Of a DNA stretch of 64,000 nt, positions 35,353 to 43,709 are shown piece by piece (within the stretch, counting starts at the first letter, position 1; each line of letters opens with the position of its first letter). Origin of the DNA: Ottowia sp. (GTDB lineage: Bacteria; Pseudomonadota; Gammaproteobacteria; Burkholderiales; Burkholderiaceae_C); the NCBI RefSeq assembly GCF_016703145.1, contig NZ_JADJCO010000003.1:434001-498000 (forward strand), read 5' to 3'. The notes beneath the pieces are model-generated. The model saw only the letters and a list, made by a program, of their open reading frames with translations. It did not search any database and was not told the DNA's origin. Both the position numbers and the translations under genes were made by a program.

Positions 35353-36930
35353 TCAGCGTTGTCGCCGGCGCGCCGCCCAGGCCACGGCCGCCAGCGCCCA
35401 CAGGCCCAGGCCCCAGGCCAGGCCCGTGGGGCCGCCGCCGCTGTCGCCGTCGTCGTCGTCGCCGCCTTCGACGGCGAGTTGCAGGCTGCGGTCGGCATCC
35501 AGCAGGCCGGGGCCACAGCTCTCGCGGGTGCAGTTGCAGGCGCTGTTCACGGCGTTGCCGGCGACGCAGGTCGGGTAGGCGCGGTTGGCCGGCGGGAAGT
35601 CGCGCGCGCCCGACTGGATGCGCGAGGCGATCCGCGCCGGCGTCAGCGCCGGGTTGACGGCCAGCATCAGCGAGGCCACGCCCGCGGCCAGCGGCGCCGC
35701 GAAGCTGGTGCCGTTCTTGGCAGCGTAGACGTGCTGCGCCGGCCCGCGCGTGCCGGTGTTGGCGGTGGAATACAGGCGCGCACCGCTGGTATCGGCGCCT
35801 CCGGAGCCACCGGGCGCCATGATGCCGACGTTGATGCCGTAGCTGGAGTAGTAGGTCTTCAGCCCGTCCTGCCGCACCGCGCCCACGGCCAGCACGCCGG
35901 CGCAGTCGGCCGGGCGGGTGAGGGGGCCGTTCTCGTTGCCGGCGGCCACCACCACCAGGGCGCCGGCGGCGCTCGCGTCGTTGATGGCCGACTGGTAGGC
36001 GTACGTGCAGCCCGTGCTGCCGCCGAAGCTGACGTTGATGACGCGCGCCGGGTGGGCGTTGCGCGGCACGCCCTGCACGGCCAGGCCGGCCGCCCAACGG
36101 ATGCCGTCCACCACGTCGGACAGCCAGGCGCCGCACTTGCCCGACACGCGCACCGGCAGCACCTGGGCGCCCCAGCTCACGCCGGCGCCGCCCAGGCCGT
36201 TGTTGGTGGCGGCGGCGATCTGCCCGGCGATGAAGGTGCCATGCCATGAGCTGTCGTCGGCCGGGCAATTGGGGAAGCGGGCGCTGTTGGCCTCGGCCTC
36301 GGTCACCCAGTCGCCGGGGTCGGAGGCGTCGGCATCGCGGCCGTTGCCGTCGTTGGCGGTGTCCAGGTCGCTGATCAGGTCGTAGCCCGGCAGCAGCTTG
36401 CCCGCCAGGTCGGGGTGGCCGTAGAGCGCGCCGGTGTCCACCACGGCCACCACCTGGCCGGCCGCGCCGGTGGCGCGGTCCCAGGCCGGCGGCAGGTTGA
36501 GCGCGGCCACGCCGCCGGCCGCCGGCGTGCGCAGGTGCCACTGCGTGCCGTCGGTGTAGAAGGGGTCGCTGGGCTCGGCCAGGCGCTTCAGGCGCACGTC
36601 CGGCTCCACGTGCGCCACCTGCGCGTTCAGGCGCACGCGGCGCTCGGCCGCCTCCAGCGCGGCGCCGGACAGCGGCTGGGGAAAGTGCAGCAGGTGTCCC
36701 TGCGCGCCCACGCGCATCGGCGCTTCGCCGGACAGGCCGGCATCGGCGGCGACGGTGGCCAGGCGCTCGCGCTCGGCCTGCGCCGACTCGCGCCCGCCGC
36801 CGTCGGCGGGCTTGAGCTGCACGATCAGGCCGCGCGCCACGGGCGCATCAGCCGCCCGGACCGGCACGGCGGCCAGCAGCGCGGCGCACAGCGCGAGGGA
36901 AGAAAGGAGGGTGGGGTGACGGCGGCTCAT
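35353..36930 (-). CDS. Secreted S8 (subtilisin-like) protease with GlyGly-CTERM-like tail
   Basis: 525-residue protease. The signal peptide ends near AVPVRA. A propeptide of inhibitor I9 type covers about 30-115. The catalytic triad is Asp165 (VVAVVDTGALYGHPDL), His230 (DDSSWHGTFIAGQ) and Ser409 (NGTSFAAPLAAG); the oxyanion Asn is in VVAAGNENG. The C-terminus has an acidic then glycine-rich stretch (GGDDDDGDSGGG), a hydrophobic helix (GLAWGLGLWALAAVAWA) and an arginine cluster (ARRRQR). That tripartite pattern fits GlyGly-CTERM sorting by rhombosortase, a candidate of which is encoded at 46502-47095. ATG 36930 was chosen because it starts the signal peptide. Confidence 0.9.
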   Translation of the reverse strand: MSRRHPTLLSSLALCAALLAAVPVRAADAPVARGLIVQLKPADGGGRESAQAERERLATVAADAGLSGEAPMRVGAQGHLLHFPQPLSGAALEAAERRVRLNAQVAHVEPDVRLKRLAEPSDPFYTDGTQWHLRTPAAGGVAALNLPPAWDRATGAAGQVVAVVDTGALYGHPDLAGKLLPGYDLISDLDTANDGNGRDADASDPGDWVTEAEANSARFPNCPADDSSWHGTFIAGQIAAATNNGLGGAGVSWGAQVLPVRVSGKCGAWLSDVVDGIRWAAGLAVQGVPRNAHPARVINVSFGGSTGCTYAYQSAINDASAAGALVVVAAGNENGPLTRPADCAGVLAVGAVRQDGLKTYYSSYGINVGIMAPGGSGGADTSGARLYSTANTGTRGPAQHVYAAKNGTSFAAPLAAGVASLMLAVNPALTPARIASRIQSGARDFPPANRAYPTCVAGNAVNSACNCTRESCGPGLLDADRSLQLAVEGGDDDDGDSGGGPTGLAWGLGLWALAAVAWAARRRQR

Positions 36931-37036
36931 CCATGGGTTGTAGCACGAGCGCGCGCGGGAGCACACCCTGACGGAGGGCGGCGCCGAACGAGGCAGCGTG
37001 GCCGCGCCACGGCTCGCGCTGCCCCGGCCCCGCGCG

Positions 37037-37990
37037 TCAGGCGGTCTGCCGGCGGCGCAGGCCCACGCGGCGGCGCACCAGCCCCGCCGCCATCTTCAAT
37101 TGCAGCCGCCAGGTCGGCCGATGGCCCCAGGCGCTGGTCTGCGCGGTGTGCTGGACCTGCCAGGCTTCGGGATCGATCTCGTGCGCGCCGGCGCCGATCT
37201 CGAAGTCGAAGCCCGAGGGCGTGGCGCCGTAGAAGGAGAAGGTGCCGTCCGGCGCCGGGTGCTGGCCCAGGCCCAGGCTGATGGGCACCTTGCGCGCGCA
37301 GGCGCGTTCGTAGGCCAGGCCGATGTCGTGCAGGTTCGGAGCCTGCAGCATGAAGTGGTGCATCCGCTTGGACAAAGGCAGGTCGAACAGCGCCAGCGAA
37401 TGGTGGCGGCGGTTGCAGTGCAGGAAAGTGCCGCGCACCTCGATCGGGCCGGCGCGGGTGGCCAGCCGCTCGGTCACGCCAAAGCCCGGCAGCGTGGTGT
37501 AGAAGGCCTCCAGCCGGGCCAGGTCGCGGCCGACCAGCACCGCGTGGCCCAGGCCCAGCCCCTGGCCAGTGCAGAAGCCCTGCGGGAAGGCTTCCGAGGC
37601 GAAGGACCGCGCGGCGGGCGCCAGGCCGGTGAACAGCTCCACCGCGTTGCCCTCCGGGTCGCGCAAGGTATGCAGGCGCCGCACCCGCCGGGCCTGGCGC
37701 AGTGCCGCATCGGCCGGCGCGGCGGGGAAGCCGGCGCGCTGCAGGTGCGCGAGCACGGCGTCGAGCGCCGCGTCGTCCGCGCATTCGAAGCCGATGGCGG
37801 CGATGTCGTCCGCCGGGCCCGGCCGGGCGATCAGGCGCTGGCAGGCAGAATCGATCTGCCAGCCCAGGCTGTCGTCCGCATTGGCGACCGGCGCGGGCAG
37901 GCCAAGCACGTCGCCGCAGAAGCGCTGCCAGGCCGGCAGGCGGGACACCTCGAACACCAGGTAGCCGAGGGCGAGAGGGGAAGCGGGCAT
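37037..37990 (-). CDS. VOC-family extradiol dioxygenase-like protein
   Basis: 317-residue type I extradiol dioxygenase-like protein made of two glyoxalase-fold modules. Candidate iron ligands in the second module: His in GLGHAVLVG, His in RRHHSLALF and Glu in SGFDFEIGAG. It probably cleaves a catechol-type ring or is a close relative. A clear AAAGGAG ribosome-binding site precedes ATG 37990. It is divergent from a TetR gene across 63 bases containing a palindrome, so it is likely repressed by it. The C-terminus is basic (RRRVGLRRRQTA). Confidence 0.87.
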   Translation of the reverse strand: MPASPLALGYLVFEVSRLPAWQRFCGDVLGLPAPVANADDSLGWQIDSACQRLIARPGPADDIAAIGFECADDAALDAVLAHLQRAGFPAAPADAALRQARRVRRLHTLRDPEGNAVELFTGLAPAARSFASEAFPQGFCTGQGLGLGHAVLVGRDLARLEAFYTTLPGFGVTERLATRAGPIEVRGTFLHCNRRHHSLALFDLPLSKRMHHFMLQAPNLHDIGLAYERACARKVPISLGLGQHPAPDGTFSFYGATPSGFDFEIGAGAHEIDPEAWQVQHTAQTSAWGHRPTWRLQLKMAAGLVRRRVGLRRRQTA

Positions 37991-38001
37991 GGCAGGCTCC
38001 T

Positions 38002-38029
38002 TTAAAATGTATGGAATGAGCATTTTTAA
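38002..38029. promoter_or_regulatory. Operator-like palindrome between the dioxygenase and TetR genes
   Basis: TTAAAATG at 38002-38009 and CATTTTTAA at 38021-38029 are inverted copies with an 11-base centre. They sit in the only gap between the divergent starts. It is a likely binding site for the TetR protein. Confidence 0.6.
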
Positions 38030-38053
38030 GTATTGTGTTGAAAATTGAATGGT

Positions 38054-38797
38054 ATGTCAAATTTTCAAGGACTGTCCATCGCCGACCTGCCGGCTCCCCT
38101 GGCCGAGGCGCTGGCCTGGCAGCCGCCCGGCCTGGGCAAGCGCGAGCGCACGCGCCGGCAGTTGCTGCTGGCGGCGGTGCGGGTGTTCGGCGCGCGCGGC
38201 GTGGCGGCGGCCACCATCCAGGAAATCGCCCTGGTGGCCGGGATGACGCCCGGCACCGTCTACAACCACTTCGACACCAAGGACGCCATCGTGGCGGCGC
38301 TGGCCATGTGGATGGCGCAGGCGCTCAACGACCGCATCCTCCAGAGCCTGGACGGCGTGGCGGACGGCGCGCAGCGCACCGTGATCGGCCACCGCCGCCA
38401 CGCCTGGCTGGCGCGCGAGAGTCCGCGCTGGTCGTTGCTGCTGCTGGAGGTTTCGGCCTCGGTCCCCGACGTGATGCACCACATCGCGCGATTCGCGCTG
38501 GCGGATCTGCGGCTGGGCATGGCGCAGCAGTCCTTCCACGTGGCCAGCGAGGGCGCGGCCATGGACCTGATCCTCGGCCTGGGTTCCCAGGTGATGCAGA
38601 CCATGGCGGGGGGGCAGGCGGCCGCGCACCATGATGTCGCCACCGCCACCGTGCTGCTGCGCGGCCTGGGCATGCCGGGCGAGCGCGCCGCGGAGGTGGC
38701 GTGCCGGCCGCTGCCGGACTTTCCGCCGCTGGGGGCGCCGCCCCGGCACCCGCCCGTGGGGTCGGGCGCGGTGGCCGCCTTCGTGCCCACGGCCTGA
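38054..38797 (+). CDS. TetR/AcrR family transcriptional regulator
   Basis: 247-residue regulator. The helix-turn-helix region is RERTRRQLLLAAVRVFGARG, AAATIQEIALVAGMTPGTVYNHFDTKDAI. The ligand domain follows. The ATG at 38054 begins MSNFQGLS. The C-terminal 40 residues (PPLGAPPRHPPVGSGA) are proline-rich and probably disordered. It probably represses the divergent dioxygenase gene and itself. The ABM-type gene lies 94 bases downstream. Confidence 0.9.
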   Translation: MSNFQGLSIADLPAPLAEALAWQPPGLGKRERTRRQLLLAAVRVFGARGVAAATIQEIALVAGMTPGTVYNHFDTKDAIVAALAMWMAQALNDRILQSLDGVADGAQRTVIGHRRHAWLARESPRWSLLLLEVSASVPDVMHHIARFALADLRLGMAQQSFHVASEGAAMDLILGLGSQVMQTMAGGQAAAHHDVATATVLLRGLGMPGERAAEVACRPLPDFPPLGAPPRHPPVGSGAVAAFVPTA

Positions 38798-38891
38798 ACC
38801 GCGGCCCGGACGCCCGCCGCCGGCGCATTTGCTAGATTCGAGGCCGCCCGCGGCGCTGCCGCGTCCACCCCCCGTTCAGGAGAACCTCCCC

Positions 38892-39200
38892 ATGATCCAA
38901 GTCGTCGCGGTCATCACCGCCAAGCCCGGGCTGCGCGCCCAGGTGCTCGAAGCCTTTGCCGCCAACCGCGCCGCCGTGCTGGCCGAGAAGGGCTGCATCG
39001 AATACGGCGCCGCCATCGACGCGCGGGGGCTGCCACCGTCCAAGGGCAGCGTCGGCGAGGACACCTTCCTGGTGATCGAGAAGTGGGCGTCGCTGGCCGA
39101 CCTGCAGGCCCACGCCGCGGCGCCGCACATGGCGGCCTATGGCGCGAAGACCAAGGAGTGGGTCGAGCGCAAGATGATCCACATCCTCGAGCCGGTGTGA
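38892..39200 (+). CDS. Antibiotic biosynthesis monooxygenase (ABM) domain protein
   Basis: 102-residue dimeric alpha/beta-barrel protein of the ABM/YgiN quinol monooxygenase type. Typical elements are MIQVVAVITAKPGLRAQVLE, EKGCIEYGAAID, DTFLVIEKWASLADLQAHAA and PHMAAYGAK. A CAGGAGA ribosome-binding site precedes the ATG. It could oxidise a quinol-type substrate without a cofactor. With the nearby dioxygenase and TetR genes it may form a small aromatic-compound response unit; this is inference. Confidence 0.88.
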   Translation: MIQVVAVITAKPGLRAQVLEAFAANRAAVLAEKGCIEYGAAIDARGLPPSKGSVGEDTFLVIEKWASLADLQAHAAAPHMAAYGAKTKEWVERKMIHILEPV

Positions 39201-39222
39201 GCGTTCCGTTCATCCAGAAAAA

Positions 39223-39242
39223 AACGCGCCCGAGGGCGCGTT
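39223..39242. terminator. Bidirectional rho-independent terminator
   Basis: AACGCGCC at 39223-39230, loop CGAG, GGCGCGTT at 39235-39242, with an A-run before and a T-rich stretch after. It serves the convergent ABM and gap genes. Confidence 0.88.
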
Positions 39243-39269
39243 CTTGTTGCGAGGCACGGACGCGCCGGC

Positions 39270-40277
39270 TTATTTCGACGACACCACCCGCACCATGTCC
39301 AGGCAGCGGTTGGAGTAGCCCCATTCGTTGTCGTACCAGCTCACCAGCTTGACGAAGGTGCCGTCCAGCGCGATGCCGGCCTCGGCGTCGAAGATGCTGC
39401 TGCGCGCGTCGCCGCGGAAGTCGGTGGCCACCACCTTCTCGTCGGTGTAGCCCAGGATGCCCTTGAGCTTGCCTTCGCTCTGCGCCTTCATCTCGGCGCA
39501 GATCTCGGCGTAGCTGGCTTCCCTGGACAGCTCCACGGTCAGGTCCACCACCGACACGTCGGACGTGGGCACGCGGAAGGACATGCCGGTGAGCTTGCCC
39601 TTGGTGGCGGGCAGGACTTCGCCGACGGCCTTGGCGGCGCCGGTGCTGCTGGGGATGATGTTCTCCAGGATGCCGCGGCCGCCGCGCCAGTCCTTGTTGC
39701 TCGGGCCGTCCACGGTTTTCTGCGTGGCGGTGGCGGCGTGCACGGTGGTCATCAGGCCGCGCTTGATGCCCCACTTGTCGTGCAGCACCTTGGCCAGCGG
39801 CGCCAGGCAGTTGGTGGTGCAGCTCGCGTTGCTGATGATGGGCTCGCCGGCGTACTTGCCGCAGTTGACGCCGTGCACGAACATGGGCGTGTCGTCCTTC
39901 GACGGCGCCGACATGATGACCTTCTTCGCGCCGGCGTCGATGTGCTTCCGCGCCGTGTCCTTGGTCAGGAACAGGCCGGTGGATTCGATCACCACCTCGG
40001 CGCCGGCCTCGCCCCACTTCAGGCTGGCGGGGTCGCGCTCGGCGGTCAGGCGGATCTTCTTGCCGTTGACGACAAGGGTGTTGCCTTCCACCTGGATGTC
40101 GCCCTTGAACTGGCCGTGCACGCTGTCGTACTTGAGCATGTAGGCCAGGTAGTCGGGCTCCAGCAGGTCGTTGATGCCGACGACCTCGATGTCGGGGTAG
40201 TTGGCCACCGCCGCGCGGAACACCATGCGCCCGATGCGGCCGAAGCCGTTGATGCCGATCTTGATGGTCATTGCCAT
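39270..40277 (-). CDS. gap: Glyceraldehyde-3-phosphate dehydrogenase, type I
   Basis: Glycolytic/gluconeogenic enzyme of 335 residues. It has the NAD-binding start KIGINGFGRIGRMVFRA, the active-site motif SNASCTTNCLAPLAK with the catalytic Cys, and SWYDNEWGYSNRCLDM near the end. ATG 40277 begins MAMTIKIG. It is 77 bases downstream of tkt on the same strand, with a family A repeat filling the gap, and ends before a strong terminator. Intact. Confidence 0.97.
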   Translation of the reverse strand: MAMTIKIGINGFGRIGRMVFRAAVANYPDIEVVGINDLLEPDYLAYMLKYDSVHGQFKGDIQVEGNTLVVNGKKIRLTAERDPASLKWGEAGAEVVIESTGLFLTKDTARKHIDAGAKKVIMSAPSKDDTPMFVHGVNCGKYAGEPIISNASCTTNCLAPLAKVLHDKWGIKRGLMTTVHAATATQKTVDGPSNKDWRGGRGILENIIPSSTGAAKAVGEVLPATKGKLTGMSFRVPTSDVSVVDLTVELSREASYAEICAEMKAQSEGKLKGILGYTDEKVVATDFRGDARSSIFDAEAGIALDGTFVKLVSWYDNEWGYSNRCLDMVRVVSSK

Positions 40278-40286
40278 TTCCTTTTT

Positions 40287-40350
40287 GCTAGTTTATTGAT
40301 AGCTGCTGGCGCAATGCCCATGCGGGCTTAAGGCCAAAATCATTCAAAAA
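40287..40350 (-). repeat. Family A repeat between tkt and gap
   Basis: Reverse copy: GCTAGTTTATTGATAGCTGC, TGGCGCAATGCCCATGCGGG, CTTAAGGCCAAAATCATTCA. It lies within a tkt-gap operon, so it would be transcribed. Confidence 0.85.
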
Positions 40351-40354
40351 TCCG

Positions 40355-42391
40355 TCAGGCGCGGCGGCGCAGCGCGGCGCGCACGGTGTCGGCCACGTTG
40401 CTGGGCGTGAAGCCGAAGAAGTCGAACAGCGCGGGCGCGGGGGCCGATTCGCCGTAGCGGTCGATGCCGACCACGGCGGCGCAGCCGTACTTCCACCAGT
40501 AATCGGTCACGCCCATCTCGACCGCGATGCGCGGCAGGCCGGCCGGCAGCACGGCTTTCTTGTACTTCGCGTCCTGGCGGTCGAAGGCGCTGGTGCTGGG
40601 CATGGAGACCACGCGCACGGCGATCTTCCGCGCGGCCAGCAGCAGCTGCGCGGCCAGCGCCAGGTGCACCTCGGAGCCGGTGGCGATGATCACGGCCTGG
40701 GCCTTGCGCTTCAGGCCGGCGTCGGCCGGTTCGCTCAGCACGTAGGCGCCGCGCGAGATGTCGCCCAGGTCGCGCTTGGGCAGATAGGGCAGGTTCTGGC
40801 GCGACAGCAGCAGGGCCGTGGGGCGGTCCCGGCTTTGCAGCGCGCAGGCCCAGGCGATGGCGGTCTCGGCGGTGTCGGCGGGGCGCCACACGTCCAGGCC
40901 GGGGATCAGGCGCAGGCTGGCCGCGTGCTCGATGGACTGGTGCGTGGGGCCGTCCTCGCCCAGGCCGATGGAGTCGTGCGTGAAGACGTGGATGACGCGC
41001 TGCCTCATCAGCGCCGCCATGCGGATGGCGTTGCGGCTGTAGTCGCTGAAGGTCAGGAAGGTACCGCCGTAGGGAATGTGGCCGCCGTGCAGCGCCACGC
41101 CGTTCATGATGGCGGCCATGCCGAACTCGCGCACGCCGTAGTTGATGTGGCGGCCGATGCGGCCCTGGTCGTCGCGCACCACGCCGCCCGCTTGGTCGAC
41201 GCGCAGCGCGGGCGTGCTGGAGGTGTTGGTCAGGTTGGAGCCGGTCAGGTCGGCGCTGCCGCCCAGCAGCTCGGGCAGGGCGGCGGTGAAGGTCTCCAGC
41301 GTGATCTGGCTGGCCTTGCGGCTGGCCACGGTCTCGGCCTTGTCGTGGGCGGCGACGGCGGCGTCCACCGCCACCTGGGCGAAGGACCGGGGCAGCTCGC
41401 CGGCCATGCGGCGCGTGAACTCGGCCGCCAGCTCGGGGTGCGCGGCGGCATAGGCGGCGAAGGCGGCGTCCCACTGGCCTTCGGCCTGGCCGCCGGCGGC
41501 CTTGGCGTCCCAGTCGGCGTAGACCCCGGCCGGGATCTCGAACGGCGGGTGCGGCCAGTCGAGCTTTTCACGCGTGAGGGCGATTTCCTCGGCGCCCAGC
41601 GGCTCGCCGTGCGCCTTGGCCGTGCCCTGCCGGTTGGGCGAGCCCTTGCCGATGTGCGTCTTGCAGATGATCAGCGTGGGCTGCGTGGCGCTCTGCCGGG
41701 CGCTGGCGATGGCGCGGTCCACGGCGTCCACGTCGTGGCCGTCGATGGGGCCGATCACGGCCCATTGGTAGGCGGCGAAGCGCAGCGCCACGTCGTCCAC
41801 GTACCAGGGCGCCACCTGCCCGTCGATGCTGATGCCGTTGTCGTCGTACAGGGCGATCAGCTTGTTCAGCTTCCAGGCGCCGGCCAGCGCGCAGGCTTCG
41901 TGGCTGATGCCCTCCATCAGGCAGCCGTCGCCCAGGAAGGCGTAGGTGTGGTGATCGACGACCTCGTGCCCGGGGCGGTTGAACTCGGCCGCCAGCAACT
42001 TCTCGCCGAGGGCCATGCCCACCGCGTTGGCGATGCCCTGGCCCAGCGGGCCAGTGGTGGTTTCCACGCCCGGCGTCAGGCCCCATTCGGGGTGGCCGGC
42101 GGTCTTGCTGTGCAGCTGGCGGAAGTCCTTCAGCTCCTGCATCGGCAGGTCGTAGCCCGTCAGGTGCAGCAACGCGTAGATCAGCATCGAGCCGTGGCCG
42201 TTGGACAGCACGAAGCGGTCGCGGTTGGCCCATTGCGGGTGCGCCGGGTTGTGCCGCAGGTGGCGGCCCCACAGGGCCACGGCCATGTCGGCCATGCCCA
42301 TCGGGGCGCCGGGGTGGCCCGACTTGGCTTGTTGCACGGCGTCCATGGCCAGCGCGCGGATCGCGTTCGCCATCTGTTGAGAATCGGCCAT
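40355..42391 (-). CDS. tkt: Transketolase
   Basis: Thiamine-diphosphate enzyme of the pentose phosphate pathway, 678 residues. Motifs: QQAKSGHPGAPMGMADMAVA; the TPP-binding GDGCLMEGISHEACALAG...LYDDNGISIDG; GLGEDGPTHQSIEHAASLRL with substrate contacts. Full length for the family, ending AALRRRA. ATG 42391 is divergent from speD (92-base gap). gap follows. Confidence 0.97.
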   Translation of the reverse strand: MADSQQMANAIRALAMDAVQQAKSGHPGAPMGMADMAVALWGRHLRHNPAHPQWANRDRFVLSNGHGSMLIYALLHLTGYDLPMQELKDFRQLHSKTAGHPEWGLTPGVETTTGPLGQGIANAVGMALGEKLLAAEFNRPGHEVVDHHTYAFLGDGCLMEGISHEACALAGAWKLNKLIALYDDNGISIDGQVAPWYVDDVALRFAAYQWAVIGPIDGHDVDAVDRAIASARQSATQPTLIICKTHIGKGSPNRQGTAKAHGEPLGAEEIALTREKLDWPHPPFEIPAGVYADWDAKAAGGQAEGQWDAAFAAYAAAHPELAAEFTRRMAGELPRSFAQVAVDAAVAAHDKAETVASRKASQITLETFTAALPELLGGSADLTGSNLTNTSSTPALRVDQAGGVVRDDQGRIGRHINYGVREFGMAAIMNGVALHGGHIPYGGTFLTFSDYSRNAIRMAALMRQRVIHVFTHDSIGLGEDGPTHQSIEHAASLRLIPGLDVWRPADTAETAIAWACALQSRDRPTALLLSRQNLPYLPKRDLGDISRGAYVLSEPADAGLKRKAQAVIIATGSEVHLALAAQLLLAARKIAVRVVSMPSTSAFDRQDAKYKKAVLPAGLPRIAVEMGVTDYWWKYGCAAVVGIDRYGESAPAPALFDFFGFTPSNVADTVRAALRRRA

Positions 42392-42483
42392 CGGGGGCGG
42401 CTCCGGAAAGGGGGCTGGGGTCGGGGAAAGCCCACGATTTTACCGGGCGCCGCGCGGGCGCGATCCGTACTACAGTGCGGCCC

Positions 42484-42873
42484 ATGCAAGGCCTGCACCT
42501 CACCGCCGACCTGGCCGGCTGCCGCTGCGACGCGCGCTGGCTGACCGACGCCGGCGCGCTGCTGGCCGCCTGCGTGCAGGCCGTGCGCGCCGCCGGGCTG
42601 CGGCCGGTGGCGCAGTTCGCGCACGCCTTCGACGCCACGCCGGACGGCCCGGGCGGCGTCACCGCCACCGTGCTGCTGGCCGAGAGCCACCTGTGCGTGC
42701 ACACCTGGCCCGAGCGGCGCGGCGCCACGCTGGACGTGTACGTCTGCAACGTCGGCGGCGACCATTCGGCGGCGGCCCGCCACCTGCTGGACGCGCTGCT
42801 GGCCCTGCTGGCGCCCGCGCGCACCGAGCGCCACGCGCTGCGGCGCGGCGCCGTGGCCGAGGCGGCGCCATGA
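42484..42873 (+). CDS. speD: S-adenosylmethionine decarboxylase proenzyme (class 1B, small)
   Basis: 129-residue pyruvoyl enzyme precursor for spermidine synthesis. The self-processing motif is LLAESHLCVHTWPERR; cleavage before the Ser of ESH forms the pyruvoyl group. A CNVGGDHSAAARHLL segment lies near the C-terminus. Thermotoga/Bacillus-like small class. ATG 42484 was chosen since residues follow the family start (QGLHLTADLAGC). The stop overlaps the next ATG (ATGA). Confidence 0.88.
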   Translation: MQGLHLTADLAGCRCDARWLTDAGALLAACVQAVRAAGLRPVAQFAHAFDATPDGPGGVTATVLLAESHLCVHTWPERRGATLDVYVCNVGGDHSAAARHLLDALLALLAPARTERHALRRGAVAEAAP

Positions 42874-43667
42874 CGCGCGCCGCCGCCGCGCTGATCCTGG
42901 CCGCCGGCCGGGGCGAGCGCATGCGCCCACTCACCGACACCTGCCCCAAGCCGCTGCTGGCCGTGCGCGGCCGGCCGCTGCTGCGGTGGTGGGTCGATGC
43001 GCTGCGGCGCGGGGGCTTCGGCGACATCGTCGTCAACACCGCCTGGCTGGGCGAGCAGATCGAGGACTATTTCGGCCGTCAGCCCGCTCCCCCATTGCGC
43101 TATAAGCTATCAAAAAAGGAGTATCCGGCGATCCGCTTCTCGCCCGAGGGGCGCGACTTCGGCTACGCGCTGGAGACCGCCGGCGGCATCGTGCGCGCGC
43201 TGCCGCTGCTGGCGCCGGGGACCGACGACGTGTTCTGGGTCGTCGGCGGCGACATCTTCGCGCCCGGCTTCGTGTTCAGCCAGGAGGCCGTGCAGCGCTT
43301 CGCCGCCAGCGGGCGCCTGGCGCACCTGTGGCTGGTGCCCAACCCGCCGCACAACCCCCAGGGCGACTTCGGCCTGTCCGCCGACGGCTTGGCGCTGAAC
43401 GAGGCACCCGCCCCTGCACCGGCGCCCCCCGGCGCGCCGGGGGGCGGCCGGCGCTTCACGTTCAGCACCGTCGCGCTGTACCGGCGCGCGCTGTTCGCGC
43501 CGCCGTGGTGCGGCATCATCCGCGGCAACCCGCAGGGCACCGCCGCGCCGCTGGCGCCGCTGCTGCGGAGCGCCATCGCCTCGGGCCAGGTCAGCGCGGA
43601 GCTGTACACCGGCCCCTGGACCGACGTCGGCACGCCGGAGCGGCTGGCGCAGCTCAACGCCGGCTGA
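42870..43667 (+). CDS. Nucleotidyltransferase (MurU-like)
   Basis: 265-residue NTP:sugar-1-phosphate transferase. The signature LILAAGRGERMRPLTDTCPK followed by KPLLAVRGRPLL matches MurNAc-1-P uridylyltransferase and mannose-1-P guanylyltransferase-like proteins. Also visible: DIVVNTAWLGEQIEDYFG, ETAGGIVRALPLL, WVVGGDIF and GPWTDVGTPERLAQLN. A family A repeat makes residues 71-86 (QPAPPLRYKLSKKEYP). A Pro/Ala/Gly-rich insert (PAPAPAPPGAPGGG) follows later. It overlaps speD by ATGA. The MurU assignment is by similarity of short motifs only. Confidence 0.85.
   Translation: MTRAAAALILAAGRGERMRPLTDTCPKPLLAVRGRPLLRWWVDALRRGGFGDIVVNTAWLGEQIEDYFGRQPAPPLRYKLSKKEYPAIRFSPEGRDFGYALETAGGIVRALPLLAPGTDDVFWVVGGDIFAPGFVFSQEAVQRFAASGRLAHLWLVPNPPHNPQGDFGLSADGLALNEAPAPAPAPPGAPGGGRRFTFSTVALYRRALFAPPWCGIIRGNPQGTAAPLAPLLRSAIASGQVSAELYTGPWTDVGTPERLAQLNAG
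43071..43118 (+). repeat. Family A repeat (3' part) inside the MurU-like gene
   Basis: TTCGGCCGTCAGCCCGCTCC, CCCATTGCGCTATAAGCTAT, CAAAAAAG. Its ATTGCGCTATAAGCTATC core is shared exactly with the intergenic copy at 12343-12402. Confidence 0.8.
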
Positions 43668-43709
43668 GCCGCCCGGCGCGCCGCCGCCCTTGCGGGTAAG
43701 CTCGCGCGC

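Noticed and set aside
43391..43445. Possible fourth family B copy in the MurU-like gene (Pro/Ala/Gly insert)
   Set aside because: It shares composition but not the ordered GGGCCGCCCC, CCCCCTCGG and GCGTGGGGGC blocks.
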